Shown one piece after another: positions 53,290 to 61,938 of a stretch of 64,000 bases of DNA. Each line of letters opens with the position of its first letter. Position 1 is the first letter of the stretch. Where the stretch lies: positions 70,008 through 134,007 of the forward strand of contig DAIMYQ010000002.1 of assembly GCA_036734385.1 (NCBI GenBank), read 5' to 3'. The notes beneath the pieces are model-generated. The model was not told where the DNA came from and made no database searches. It saw only the letters and a program-made list of their open reading frames with translations. Position numbers and translations under genes: made by a program. This DNA is from JAAYPI01 sp036734385. Its GTDB lineage: Bacteria; Bacteroidota; Bacteroidia; Bacteroidales; Paludibacteraceae.

Positions 53290-55341
53290 ATGCACTTTAC
53301 TACATTTTTGCATCAGGTTCCATTTTTCAGAATAACATTAGCTCTTATTTTAGGCTTTATACTATCACTTCTACTACCTTTTTGGTGGATCGGATTACTG
53401 CTTTTCGGTTCTGCTTTTCTTAGTTTTATTTTTTCTTTATTTTTAAGGGACACTACAAGAACCTTTCATTACCGTTGGTTATCAGGTCTTACAATTATTC
53501 TACTGTTGTGTGGATTAGGTTTTTATCTTTTACAAGCGAAGGATAAAAATATATCTATAGAGGTACCTGAACGGGAGCAGAGTTTCCTGGCAATCATTAA
53601 AGAAACCCCAAGAGAAAAGCCAAAATCAGTTATGTTGGTCACAAAACTTTACCCAAGTGATGGAGCACACCCTTTTGATGCCATTTTGTATTTGCAAAAA
53701 AATTCGGAGGCATCTGCTCTGCTTCTTGAAGATCAATTATTGGTTCATGCCAAAATGCAACGAGTAAGAAATAATGGAAATCCTTACGAATTTGACTATA
53801 AAAACTATTTACAACGAAAAGGAATTATAGCAACAGCTTACATTAAATCCGGATATTGGGAAAAAATGTCCGCAGAAAAGCCGTTTTCAATCAAATACCA
53901 AGCAACAGAAGTTCGAAATATACTACTCAATATTTATAGAGAACATAAAATAACCAACAATGAATTTGCGGTTATAGCTGCATTAACATTGGGTTATACA
54001 GATGAATTAAGTCAAGAAATAAAGCAAAGTTTCTCTATTTCCGGAGGTTCTCACGTACTATCTGTCAGCGGCTTACACGTAGGGATAATTTATTTGGCAT
54101 TAGGATTTTTTTTAAGGTTTATGGACAGAAAAAAGTCAACTCTGATTATTAAACAAATTATTATTCTTATTAGTTTATGGTATTACACATTTATTTGTGG
54201 ATTGGCTCCGTCCATCGTTCGCTCCGCCATTATGATATCACTAATTTGTATCAGTGACATTGTCAATAGGAAGTCAGTTACCTACAATGCGGTATTCTTC
54301 TCGGCATTTTGTATGCTCATATACAATCCCTATTATGTTTTCGATGTTGGTTTTCAATTAAGCTACATGGCTGTTTTGAGCATCTTATTCTTTCAGAAGA
54401 TGCTGTATGATTTGATAACCGTAAACAATAAAGTTTTGGATTGGTTGTGGTCATTGACTTGTGTTTCTATCGCGGCACAAATAGGAACAGCACCGATAAG
54501 TCTATACTATTTTCATCAATTTCCCTCTTATTTTTTGCTTACCAATATTGTCATCATTCCGGCAACTAGCATTATTCTCTATTTAGCAATGGCACTATTA
54601 GCTTTTTCTTCATTTGATTTCATATCATCTATTCTGACTAATATATTGATTTTCTCAACAAATGCTGTAAATTCCTTCACTAGCTACATCGAACATCTTT
54701 CTCATTCATCCGTTCAAGGAATCTATATAGAACTATGGCAAGTTATCTGTTTATTTATTTTTGTCATATTTATATATAAATTTATCAACTCAAAAAAATC
54801 AAAATACATCTTGGTATGTTTATCAACGTGTATTTTATGGCTTGGCTTAGACATCACGAATGAATACAAACAGTTACAAAAAAGCAGTCTTATCATTTAT
54901 AGCAACAACCGAAAAGTGGGATTTAATTTGCATTACATTTCGGGGAAAGAAAACATTATCTTTACCGAAGCTAAGAATGCTGAAACTATTATCAAAACAG
55001 CCACGCCCTATATTCAAAAAAATGACCTAAACAAACCTTTGGTAAACATCATTGAATCGACTAACCATTTTGGACAAGTATTTGATAAAACATACTTTGT
55101 TTTGCAAACGCCAATAAAACAAGTTAAACCTTCCAAACCTATTTCAATTGACTATTTATTAGTCTATTCCGACAAGGTTTATTCTCTAAAACTAATGCGT
55201 TTATTGTTCAACCCAAAACTAGTAATTTTAGGAGAAAATATAAAAGGGAAAAAATTGGCAAAAATCAAAGAAGAATGTAACAATATGGGTGTGAATTATC
55301 ATTCAATAAATGAAAATGGAGCATTTATTTGTGAACAGTAA
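53290..55341 (+). CDS. ComEC/Rec2 family competence protein, no metallo-beta-lactamase domain
   Basis: A 683-residue polytopic inner-membrane protein. An N-terminal DUF4131 region (about 1-190, with SFLAIIKETPREKPKS and NPYEFDYKNYLQRKGI) precedes the Competence domain (about 210-490; HVLSVSGLHVGIIYL, LAPSIVRSAIMISL and VFDVGFQLSYMAVLSILF). ComEC forms the channel that takes single-stranded DNA into the cell. The C-terminal part (about 500-683) is soluble but lacks the HxHxDH motif of the metallo-beta-lactamase-like domain found in longer ComECs. Uptake in this organism is not shown by this gene alone. Confidence 0.88.
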   Translation: MHFTTFLHQVPFFRITLALILGFILSLLLPFWWIGLLLFGSAFLSFIFSLFLRDTTRTFHYRWLSGLTIILLLCGLGFYLLQAKDKNISIEVPEREQSFLAIIKETPREKPKSVMLVTKLYPSDGAHPFDAILYLQKNSEASALLLEDQLLVHAKMQRVRNNGNPYEFDYKNYLQRKGIIATAYIKSGYWEKMSAEKPFSIKYQATEVRNILLNIYREHKITNNEFAVIAALTLGYTDELSQEIKQSFSISGGSHVLSVSGLHVGIIYLALGFFLRFMDRKKSTLIIKQIIILISLWYYTFICGLAPSIVRSAIMISLICISDIVNRKSVTYNAVFFSAFCMLIYNPYYVFDVGFQLSYMAVLSILFFQKMLYDLITVNNKVLDWLWSLTCVSIAAQIGTAPISLYYFHQFPSYFLLTNIVIIPATSIILYLAMALLAFSSFDFISSILTNILIFSTNAVNSFTSYIEHLSHSSVQGIYIELWQVICLFIFVIFIYKFINSKKSKYILVCLSTCILWLGLDITNEYKQLQKSSLIIYSNNRKVGFNLHYISGKENIIFTEAKNAETIIKTATPYIQKNDLNKPLVNIIESTNHFGQVFDKTYFVLQTPIKQVKPSKPISIDYLLVYSDKVYSLKLMRLLFNPKLVILGENIKGKKLAKIKEECNNMGVNYHSINENGAFICEQ

Positions 55342-55361
55342 CAAAGTATTTCCTATTTTTG
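55328..55361 (+). promoter_or_regulatory. Promoter for DHH-apgM-thrC unit
   Basis: TTTG at 55328-55331 and TATTTTTG at 55354-55361, 22 bases apart. The -33 element lies in the last codons of comEC, and the DHH gene starts 22 bases downstream. Confidence 0.55.
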
Positions 55362-55383
55362 CAGTATAATAATAAGATTTATC

Positions 55384-56430
55384 ATGATAACAAAAATTAT
55401 TCCTGAGGAAAAAATCATACAAGCACATAAAGCCATTGATAGGGCCGAAAGAATTGTAATTATCTCTCACATTGGTCCTGATGGAGATGCTCTTGGAAGT
55501 GCTTTGGGTTTGTATCATTTTTTGTTTTCCTTGGACAAAGAAACCAGGATTATCATGCCAAATGCATTTCCTGCTTTTTTGAATTTTTTACCAAGTAGCA
55601 GTGATGTGCTTATTTATGAAGACTATCAAGATGAATCAGAGGATTTGGTGGCAAGTGCAGATATTATATTTTGTCTCGATTTCAACCAACTTAAACGCAT
55701 TGGCAAGTTGGGAGAATTAGTTGAAAAAGCTAAAGGCATAAAAATCATGCTGGATCATCACCCATTGCCTGATGCTTTTGCAAATATATCGATATCACAC
55801 CCGGAAATTGCATCGACTAGCGAACTTGTTTTCCGACTAATTTGCAGGATGGGTTACTTTTCTGAAATAACAAAACAATGTGCGGAATGTATATGTTGTG
55901 GCATTATAACCGATACCGGTGGATTATCTTATAACTCCAATAGTCCTGAAATTTATACAATTGTTGCCGAACTAATAAAAAAAGGCGTTGACAAAGATGC
56001 GATGTATAGACATTTGTACAGCAATTATTCTGCTGATAGAATGAGACTTATGGGATATGTACTTTCGGAAAAAATGAAAATATATTCCAAATACAAGACC
56101 GCAATTATTTCCCTGACAAAAAAAGAACAAACAAAATTCCAACCCCAAAAAGGCGATACTGAAGGTTTTGTCAATTTGCCTCTTTCCATAACAGATATTA
56201 TGTTTTCTGTGTTCTTAAAAGAAGAAGATGACCAAATTAAAATATCATTTCGCTCTCAAGGTGATTTTCCAACGAACAAATTTGCCTCTGAATTATTTAG
56301 CGGAGGAGGTCATTTAAATGCATCAGGAGCGGAAAGCAAACTCTCTTTGGAAGAAACTGTGTCAAAGATAGAAAATGCTCTTCCTGCGTACTATCAAGAA
56401 TGGAATGAATTTTTAAACACAAAAGAATGA
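55384..56430 (+). CDS. DHH family phosphoesterase (NrnA-like)
   Basis: A 348-residue manganese-dependent phosphoesterase. SHIGPDGDALGS (28-39, His29, Asp33, Asp35), CLDFNQ (Asp99), DHHPLPD (124-130, the DHH motif) and GGGHLNASGA (about 310-319, DHHA1 domain). The layout fits NrnA, which breaks down nanoRNA dinucleotides and 3'-phosphoadenosine-5'-phosphate. Its TGA overlaps the apgM ATG by 4 bases. The role beside threonine genes could include PAP removal linked to sulfur metabolism, but that is only a suggestion from context. Confidence 0.88.
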   Translation: MITKIIPEEKIIQAHKAIDRAERIVIISHIGPDGDALGSALGLYHFLFSLDKETRIIMPNAFPAFLNFLPSSSDVLIYEDYQDESEDLVASADIIFCLDFNQLKRIGKLGELVEKAKGIKIMLDHHPLPDAFANISISHPEIASTSELVFRLICRMGYFSEITKQCAECICCGIITDTGGLSYNSNSPEIYTIVAELIKKGVDKDAMYRHLYSNYSADRMRLMGYVLSEKMKIYSKYKTAIISLTKKEQTKFQPQKGDTEGFVNLPLSITDIMFSVFLKEEDDQIKISFRSQGDFPTNKFASELFSGGGHLNASGAESKLSLEETVSKIENALPAYYQEWNEFLNTKE

Positions 56431-57787
56431 AATATATCATTATACTTGGAGACGGAATGGCAGACGAGCCCATTGCAACATTAGGAAACAAAACACCTTT
56501 GCAAGTCGCACATAAACCAAATATTGACAAAATTGCAACTTTGGGATGTTGTGGTATGTTAGACACTATCCCTAAAGGATTCGCTCCTGGAAGTGAGATT
56601 GCCAATTTAAGCGTTTTGGGGTACAATGTAGCTAAAGTTTTTGAAGGAAGAGGTTCACTTGAAGCCGCTAGCATGGGTATCTCTATCGAACCCGGAGAAA
56701 TGGCTATGCGATGCAATTTAATTTGCATTGAAAACGGGAAAATAAAAAACCATTCTGCAGGACATATTAGTAATGAAGAGGCTTTTGAGTTAATTCAATT
56801 TTTACAAAAAGAATTGGGGAACGAAAAAATAAACTTTTATCCGGGTGTTTCTTACCGTCATTTGTTGAAAGTTAAAGGAGGAAACAAAGAATTAATTTGT
56901 ACACCTCCTCATGATGTTCCGGGTACACCTTTTGCCGACGTAATGATAAAGCCTAAAACAGATGCGGCAAAAGCGACTGCAGACTTACTGAATAGCTTGA
57001 CATTACGTTCTCAAACATTGCTTGATGACCACCCTATAAACCTAAAACGTGCCGCAGCGGGAAAAGATAAAGCCAATAGTATTTGGTTATGGTCACCAGG
57101 TTANNNNNNNNNNNNNNNNNNNNNNNNNNNNNNNNNNNNNNNNNNNNNNNNNNNNNNNNNNNNNNNNNNNNNNNNNNNNNNNNNNNNNNNNNNNNNNNNN
57201 NNNGTGCCGCAGCGGGAAAAGATAAAGCCAATAGTATTTGGTTATGGTCACCAGGTTATAAACCCAATATGGAGACTCTACTCAAAATGCGTAATTTAAA
57301 AAGTGGATCCGTTATATCTGCTGTCGATTTAATACGAGGAATAGGTGTATATGCAGGATTAAAAGTAATTCATGTAGAAGGAGCAACAGGACTTTATGAC
57401 ACCAATTATGAAGGCAAAGCTCAAGCCGCTATTGATGCCCTTCGAAATGATGATTTTGTTTATTTGCATATAGAAGCGAGTGATGAAGCAGGACATGAAG
57501 GAGACATTGACCTAAAAATTAAAACCATAGAATATCTGGATGCACGCATCGTAAAGCCCATTTTTGAAGAAATAAGCACATGGGATGAACCTGTAACAAT
57601 CGCCATTTTGCCCGACCATCCAACTCCTTGTGCCATCAAAACACATACCAACTCTCCTATCCCGTTTGTAATTTATAAACCGGGTAAAAAAGCTGATAGT
57701 GTGACTGTCTATGATGAATTCTCTGCCAGAAAAGGTAGTTATGGTTTGCTGAAAGGAGAAGAATTCATCAAAGAATTAATTGATTAA
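56427..57787 (+). CDS. apgM: ApgM-family phosphoglycerate mutase-like protein, probable homoserine kinase (gene spans a false gap)
   Basis: An alkaline-phosphatase-superfamily protein: ILGDGMADEP near the N-terminus (metal Asp), APGSEIANLSVLGY (53-66) with nucleophile Ser56, EASDEAGHEGD (second metal site) and ILPDHPTPC near the end. The 100-N gap at 57104-57203 divides it, but bases 57049-57103 are repeated exactly at 57204-57258. Removing gap and copy gives one intact frame of 402 codons (401 residues), the usual family length. The family is named for cofactor-independent phosphoglycerate mutase, but in Bacteroidetes this copy sits by thrC and has been proposed to replace homoserine kinase. 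Confidence 0.9.
57049..57103 (+). repeat. 55-base contig-end copy before gap
   Basis: These 55 bases are identical to 57204-57258 on the other side of the N run. This is an assembly overlap and not a biological repeat. Confidence 0.97.
57104..57203. other. Assembly gap (100 N), spurious
   Basis: The flanks overlap by 55 identical bases, so no sequence is missing here and the true gap length is negative. 55 is a common assembler k-mer size, which suggests two contigs ending in the same k-mer. Confidence 0.95.
57204..57258 (+). repeat. 55-base contig-end copy after gap
   Basis: Exact copy of 57049-57103; see the apgM entry. Confidence 0.97.
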
Positions 57788-57810
57788 ATCATTCTTAATA
57801 CAAAATCATT

Positions 57811-58074
57811 ATGGAATCAAAAAACAAATTCTGCCAATGTTGTGGAATGCCAATGAAAAAAGATACTAAACATGGCGGAACAAATTCAGATGGAACAATT
57901 AGTGAACAATACTGTAGTTATTGTTACCAAAATGGAGAATTCACATTCAATGGAACAGTTGAGGAAATGCAAGAATTTTGTAAAAGCAAAATGATAGAAC
58001 AAGGCACTCCAAAATTCGTAGCATGGGTATTTACAAGAGGGATGAAACGATTGGATCGTTGGAAAAATAAATAA
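57811..58074 (+). CDS. Small zinc ribbon domain protein
   Basis: An 87-residue protein. Cys8, Cys10 and Cys11 (FCQCCGMPM), then Cys35 and Cys38 (YCSYCYQNG) form a zinc ribbon of the Zn_ribbon_2 type, followed by a helical tail (EEMQEFCKSKMIEQ, MKRLDRWKNK). Such proteins are common and uncharacterised. It lies between apgM (23 bases) and thrC (46 bases) on the same strand, so it is likely in the threonine operon, though its link to the pathway is not clear. Confidence 0.82.
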   Translation: MESKNKFCQCCGMPMKKDTKHGGTNSDGTISEQYCSYCYQNGEFTFNGTVEEMQEFCKSKMIEQGTPKFVAWVFTRGMKRLDRWKNK

Positions 58075-58120
58075 TAAAAGCAAATAAATATTTACTTGGT
58101 AATACAAGAACTTCTTTTTT

Positions 58121-59422
58121 ATGAAATATTATAGTACGAACAAAAAAATAAATGGCGTAAGTTTAGAAAATGCTGTAGTAAAAGGATTAGCAGAAGATAA
58201 AGGTTTATTTATGCCTGATACCATTAAGGAACTGCCAAAATCGTTTTTCGATACGATTGATACAATGTCGTTTCAGGAAATTGCATATACCGTAGCTGAT
58301 GCATTTTTTGGCGAAGATGTAGAAGCAAACGCATTGAAAAAAATTGTGTATGAAACATTAAATTTTGAAGTTCCACTAGTACACGTAATCGGTAATATTT
58401 ACAGCTTAGAATTATACCACGGGCCAACCCTTGCATTCAAGGATGTTGGAGGAAGATTTATGTCTCGTTTACTTGGCTATTTTATTCAAAAAGAAGGTAA
58501 AAAAGACGTTAATGTATTGGTTGCAACCTCTGGAGACACCGGAAGTGCCGTCGCCAATGGATTTCTTGGAGTAAAAGGTATTCATGTATATGTTCTCTAC
58601 CCGAAAGGATTAGTAAGTCCTATTCAGGAATGTCAGTTTACCACACTAGGACAAAATATTACGGCATTAGAAGTAGATGGTACATTTGACGATTGTCAAC
58701 GTTTAGTAAAATCGGCTTTTATGGATGCTGACTTAAATGCCAAACTAAAACTTACATCAGCCAATTCAATCAATGTTGCCCGCTTTTTGCCACAAGCGTT
58801 TTACTATTTTTATGCTTATGCTCAATTAAAAAAAATGGGTCAAGCTAAAGATGTTGTAATCTGTGTACCAAGTGGTAACTTTGGAAATATAACAGCAGGT
58901 TTATTTGCTAAAAAAATGGGATTACCAATTAAGCGATTTATCGCAGCAAATAATCGCAATGATATTTTCTTTCAATATTTGCAAACAGGCGAATATAGCC
59001 CACGACCTTCGGTATCAACCATTGCCAATGCCATGGATGTGGGCGACCCAAGTAACTTTACTCGTGTTCTTGATCTTTACAAAGGTTCACACAAAGCCGT
59101 TTGCGAAGAAATCAGTGGTGCAACTTATACCGACAATCAAATTGCCGAAACACTAAAAACTTGTTATAGGGAAAATAACTATTTATTAGACCCACATGGA
59201 GCTTGTGGATATCGTGCCTTAAAAGAAAAATTACAAGCCAATGAGAACGGTGTATTCCTAGAAACAGCTCATCCTGCAAAATTTTTAGAAACAGTAGAAC
59301 AAATTATTGGAGAAAAAGTAGAAATTCCACAAAAACTCCAGGAATTCATGAAGGGAAAAAAGGAAAGCATTTCTATCAGTAAAGAATTTGAATCGTTTAA
59401 AAAGTATTTGCTGAATACGTAA
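58121..59422 (+). CDS. thrC: Threonine synthase
   Basis: A 433-residue PLP enzyme (fold type II) that makes threonine from O-phosphohomoserine. The PLP Lys is in PTLAFKDVGGRFM (Lys107), then VATSGDTGSAVANGF, VPSGNFGN (phosphate-binding) and HPAKF near the C-terminus. Its substrate needs a homoserine kinase, and no thrB (GHMP kinase) is nearby; the ApgM-type gene two places upstream is the candidate. Confidence 0.96.
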   Translation: MKYYSTNKKINGVSLENAVVKGLAEDKGLFMPDTIKELPKSFFDTIDTMSFQEIAYTVADAFFGEDVEANALKKIVYETLNFEVPLVHVIGNIYSLELYHGPTLAFKDVGGRFMSRLLGYFIQKEGKKDVNVLVATSGDTGSAVANGFLGVKGIHVYVLYPKGLVSPIQECQFTTLGQNITALEVDGTFDDCQRLVKSAFMDADLNAKLKLTSANSINVARFLPQAFYYFYAYAQLKKMGQAKDVVICVPSGNFGNITAGLFAKKMGLPIKRFIAANNRNDIFFQYLQTGEYSPRPSVSTIANAMDVGDPSNFTRVLDLYKGSHKAVCEEISGATYTDNQIAETLKTCYRENNYLLDPHGACGYRALKEKLQANENGVFLETAHPAKFLETVEQIIGEKVEIPQKLQEFMKGKKESISISKEFESFKKYLLNT

Positions 59423-59439
59423 CGCTTAAAAAAAACAAT

Positions 59440-59658
59440 ATGCAACCCAAAACTATCATTTTAAAGAGCTATGACAATCCGGCTTTAGCCAATTTGGAAA
59501 AGGAAATCCTAGAGCAAGAAGGCATTTCTTGCTTCTTGAGCGATGAAAATGTCGTTCGACTATATCCGATGTTTTCTTCTCCTTTTGGGGGAATAAAACT
59601 TCACATCTTTGAAGAAGACAAAGAGAAAGCAGAACAAATTCTCGCTAATAGAGGCTGA
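59440..59658 (+). CDS. DUF2007 family small protein
   Basis: A 72-residue protein matching the DUF2007 pattern: ILKSYDNPALANLEKEILEQEGISCFLSDEN, then GGIKLHIFEEDKEKAEQIL. It is a single ferredoxin-like or PII-like alpha/beta unit with unknown function, probably a ligand or signal binder. It lies 17 bases after thrC and before the metY promoter. Confidence 0.82.
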   Translation: MQPKTIILKSYDNPALANLEKEILEQEGISCFLSDENVVRLYPMFSSPFGGIKLHIFEEDKEKAEQILANRG

Positions 59659-59664
59659 TTTTCG

Positions 59665-59672
59665 TACTTTTG
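59665..59672 (+). promoter_or_regulatory. -7 box for metY-metA
   Basis: TACTTTTG, 29 bases before the metY ATG. The leader is too short for a SAM riboswitch and none is seen. Confidence 0.5.
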
Positions 59673-59701
59673 CAATAATTATAGAAAACTAAACCATAAC
59701 C

Positions 59702-60985
59702 ATGAATAAGAAGAATAAACTTGGAACTATCTGTGTACAAGCCGGATGGACTCCTAAAAACGGTGAACCACGTGTATTACCTATTTACCAAAGTACAACA
59801 TACAAATATGAAACCAGCGACCAAATGGGTAAAATGTTTGATTTGGAAGAAAGCGGTTTTTTTTACACTAGATTACAAAACCCTACCAATGAAGCTGTTG
59901 CGGAAAAGATAACCGAATTGGAAGGTGGTGTTGCCGGTATGTTGACATCGTCGGGACAAGCAGCTTCTTTCTACTCAGTTTTTAATATTTGTGGAGCGGG
60001 CGACCATTTTGTAAGCTCTTCTTCCATTTACGGCGGCACATTCAATCTTTTTAGTGTTACCATGAAAAAATTGGGGATTGAGGTGACATTTGTCAATCCT
60101 GATGCAGATGAAAAAGAAATATCAGCAGCTTTTCGCCCGAACACCAAAGCCTTATTTGCAGAAACAATTGCAAATCCCGCTCATACAATATTGGATATTG
60201 AAAAATTTGCCTGTATTGCACACAAACACAATGTTCCTCTTATTATTGACAATACTTTTGCTACACCAATCAATTGCCGACCATTTGAATGGGGAGCTGA
60301 CATCGTCATTCACTCAACTACTAAATATATGGATGGACATGCAACTAGTGTTGGAGGAGCCATTGTAGATAGCGGAAATTTTGACTGGGATGCTAATGCC
60401 GATAAATATCCGGGACTTACCCAACCGGATGATTCTTATCACGGATTAACCTATACAAAAAGTTTCGGTAAAGGAGCTTATATTACAAAGGCTACCGTTC
60501 AATTAATGAGAGATTTAGGTTCTTGTCCGTCCCCTCAAAACTCTTTTTATTTAAACATGGGATTGGAGACCTTGCATTTACGTGTAGCACGCCACTGCGA
60601 AAATGCTCAAAAAATTGCAGAATATCTGGAAAAAAATGATAAAGTAGCCTGGGTTCACTATAGCGGGCTGCCATCAAACCAATATTATGGTTTGGCACAA
60701 AAATATTTACCCAAAGGTTCTTGTGGCGTTTTAGCGTTCGGTCTTAAAGGAGGTAAAGAGAAATCCATTCAATTTATGGATAGTCTGAAAATGATTGCCA
60801 TTGTAACACACGTTGCTGATACACGTTCTTGCGTATTGCACCCTGCCAGCCATACACACCGTCAACTAACCGATGAACAATTAGTTGAAGCGGGCGTTGC
60901 TCCTGATTTGATTCGTTTTTCTGTAGGAATAGAAGATATTGAGGATATTATAGCTGATGTTGAGCAAGCATTGAACAAAATTTAA
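59702..60985 (+). CDS. metY: O-acetylhomoserine sulfhydrylase
   Basis: A 427-residue Cys/Met metabolism PLP enzyme that makes homocysteine from O-acetylhomoserine and sulfide. YTRLQNPTNEAVAEKITELEGG (55-76), TSSGQAASF (82-90), SSSIYGGTFNLF (106-117) and the PLP Lys in HSTTKYMDGHATSVGG (Lys208) are typical of the long (about 425-residue) MetY type and not MetB/MetZ. metA follows after 31 bases and supplies its substrate. Confidence 0.95.
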   Translation: MNKKNKLGTICVQAGWTPKNGEPRVLPIYQSTTYKYETSDQMGKMFDLEESGFFYTRLQNPTNEAVAEKITELEGGVAGMLTSSGQAASFYSVFNICGAGDHFVSSSSIYGGTFNLFSVTMKKLGIEVTFVNPDADEKEISAAFRPNTKALFAETIANPAHTILDIEKFACIAHKHNVPLIIDNTFATPINCRPFEWGADIVIHSTTKYMDGHATSVGGAIVDSGNFDWDANADKYPGLTQPDDSYHGLTYTKSFGKGAYITKATVQLMRDLGSCPSPQNSFYLNMGLETLHLRVARHCENAQKIAEYLEKNDKVAWVHYSGLPSNQYYGLAQKYLPKGSCGVLAFGLKGGKEKSIQFMDSLKMIAIVTHVADTRSCVLHPASHTHRQLTDEQLVEAGVAPDLIRFSVGIEDIEDIIADVEQALNKI

Positions 60986-61016
60986 TAGGTTTTTAAATTA
61001 TTGGAGGTAATATACT

Positions 61017-61934
61017 ATGCCATTAAACATACCCATAAAAATGCCTGCAATTGAGACATTAAAGGCAGAAAACATTTTTGTAATGGACAATGAGCGTGCT
61101 TCTACGCAAGAAATTCGTCCGCTAAAAATCGTTATTCTGAATTTAATGCCTATGAAAATAACGACGGAAACAGACCTTATTCGTCTTTTATCCAATTCTC
61201 CGTTGCAAATAGAAATTGATTTTTTAAAATTAAAAAGTCATACATCAAAAAATACTCCCATAGAGCATTTGATGGCTTTTTATAAAACATTTGAGAAAAT
61301 CAAAAAAGGCAAATATGATGGTATGATTATCACGGGTGCTCCAGTGGAACACATGGAATTTGAAGCAGTCGATTATTGGAGTGAAATTACCGAAATTTTA
61401 GATTGGGCAAAACATAACGTTACGTCTACCCTTTTTATTTGTTGGGCTGCACAAGCCGGATTGTACCACTATTACGGAATACCCAAATATCAAATGGATA
61501 AAAAAATGTTCGGAGTTTTCAAACACACGGTTTTAGACCCGAAAAATCCGATTTTTAGGGGATTCGATGATGAATTCTTTGTTCCACACAGTCGACATAC
61601 GGAAGTTCGCAAAAAAGATATTGAAAAAGTGCCGGAACTTTCTATACTATCCGAGTCAAAAGATTCAGGAGTATACATCATCATGGGACGAAATGGACGA
61701 GAATTTTTCATAACAGGTCATTCCGAGTATTCACGCTATACATTGCACGATGAATACATTCGCGATTTAAAAAAAGGATTGAATATAGATATGCCTGTTA
61801 ATTACTATGAAGATAATGACCCCCAAAAAGCACCAGTTATTCGTTGGAAAAGCCATGCTAATCTACTGTTTACCAATTGGTTGAATTACTTCGTTTATCA
61901 AGAAACTCCTTACGATATCACTAAAATAGAATAA
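61017..61934 (+). CDS. metA: Homoserine O-acetyltransferase, MetA type
   Basis: A 305-residue class I amidotransferase-like acyltransferase. Catalytic Cys142 in FICWAAQAGLYHYYG, VPHSRHTEV with the His, and TGHSEYSR late in the chain. The fold is that of E. coli homoserine O-succinyltransferase, but the residue deciding acyl-CoA choice is Glu111 (TGAPVEHMEFE). In Bacillus cereus, Glu at this place gives acetyl-CoA use, while Gly gives succinyl-CoA use. So O-acetylhomoserine is expected, which fits MetY directly upstream. Confidence 0.92.
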   Translation: MPLNIPIKMPAIETLKAENIFVMDNERASTQEIRPLKIVILNLMPMKITTETDLIRLLSNSPLQIEIDFLKLKSHTSKNTPIEHLMAFYKTFEKIKKGKYDGMIITGAPVEHMEFEAVDYWSEITEILDWAKHNVTSTLFICWAAQAGLYHYYGIPKYQMDKKMFGVFKHTVLDPKNPIFRGFDDEFFVPHSRHTEVRKKDIEKVPELSILSESKDSGVYIIMGRNGREFFITGHSEYSRYTLHDEYIRDLKKGLNIDMPVNYYEDNDPQKAPVIRWKSHANLLFTNWLNYFVYQETPYDITKIE

Positions 61935-61938
61935 AACA

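Noticed and set aside
57049..57258. Pair of 55-base direct repeats flanking an interval
   Set aside because: The interval is only N and collapsing the copies restores one reading frame, so this is a contig overlap and not a mobile element or duplication.
59659..59701. SAM riboswitch before metY
   Set aside because: Only 43 bases between genes, taken up by a promoter box; no room for the fold. The thiL leader likewise has no TPP element.
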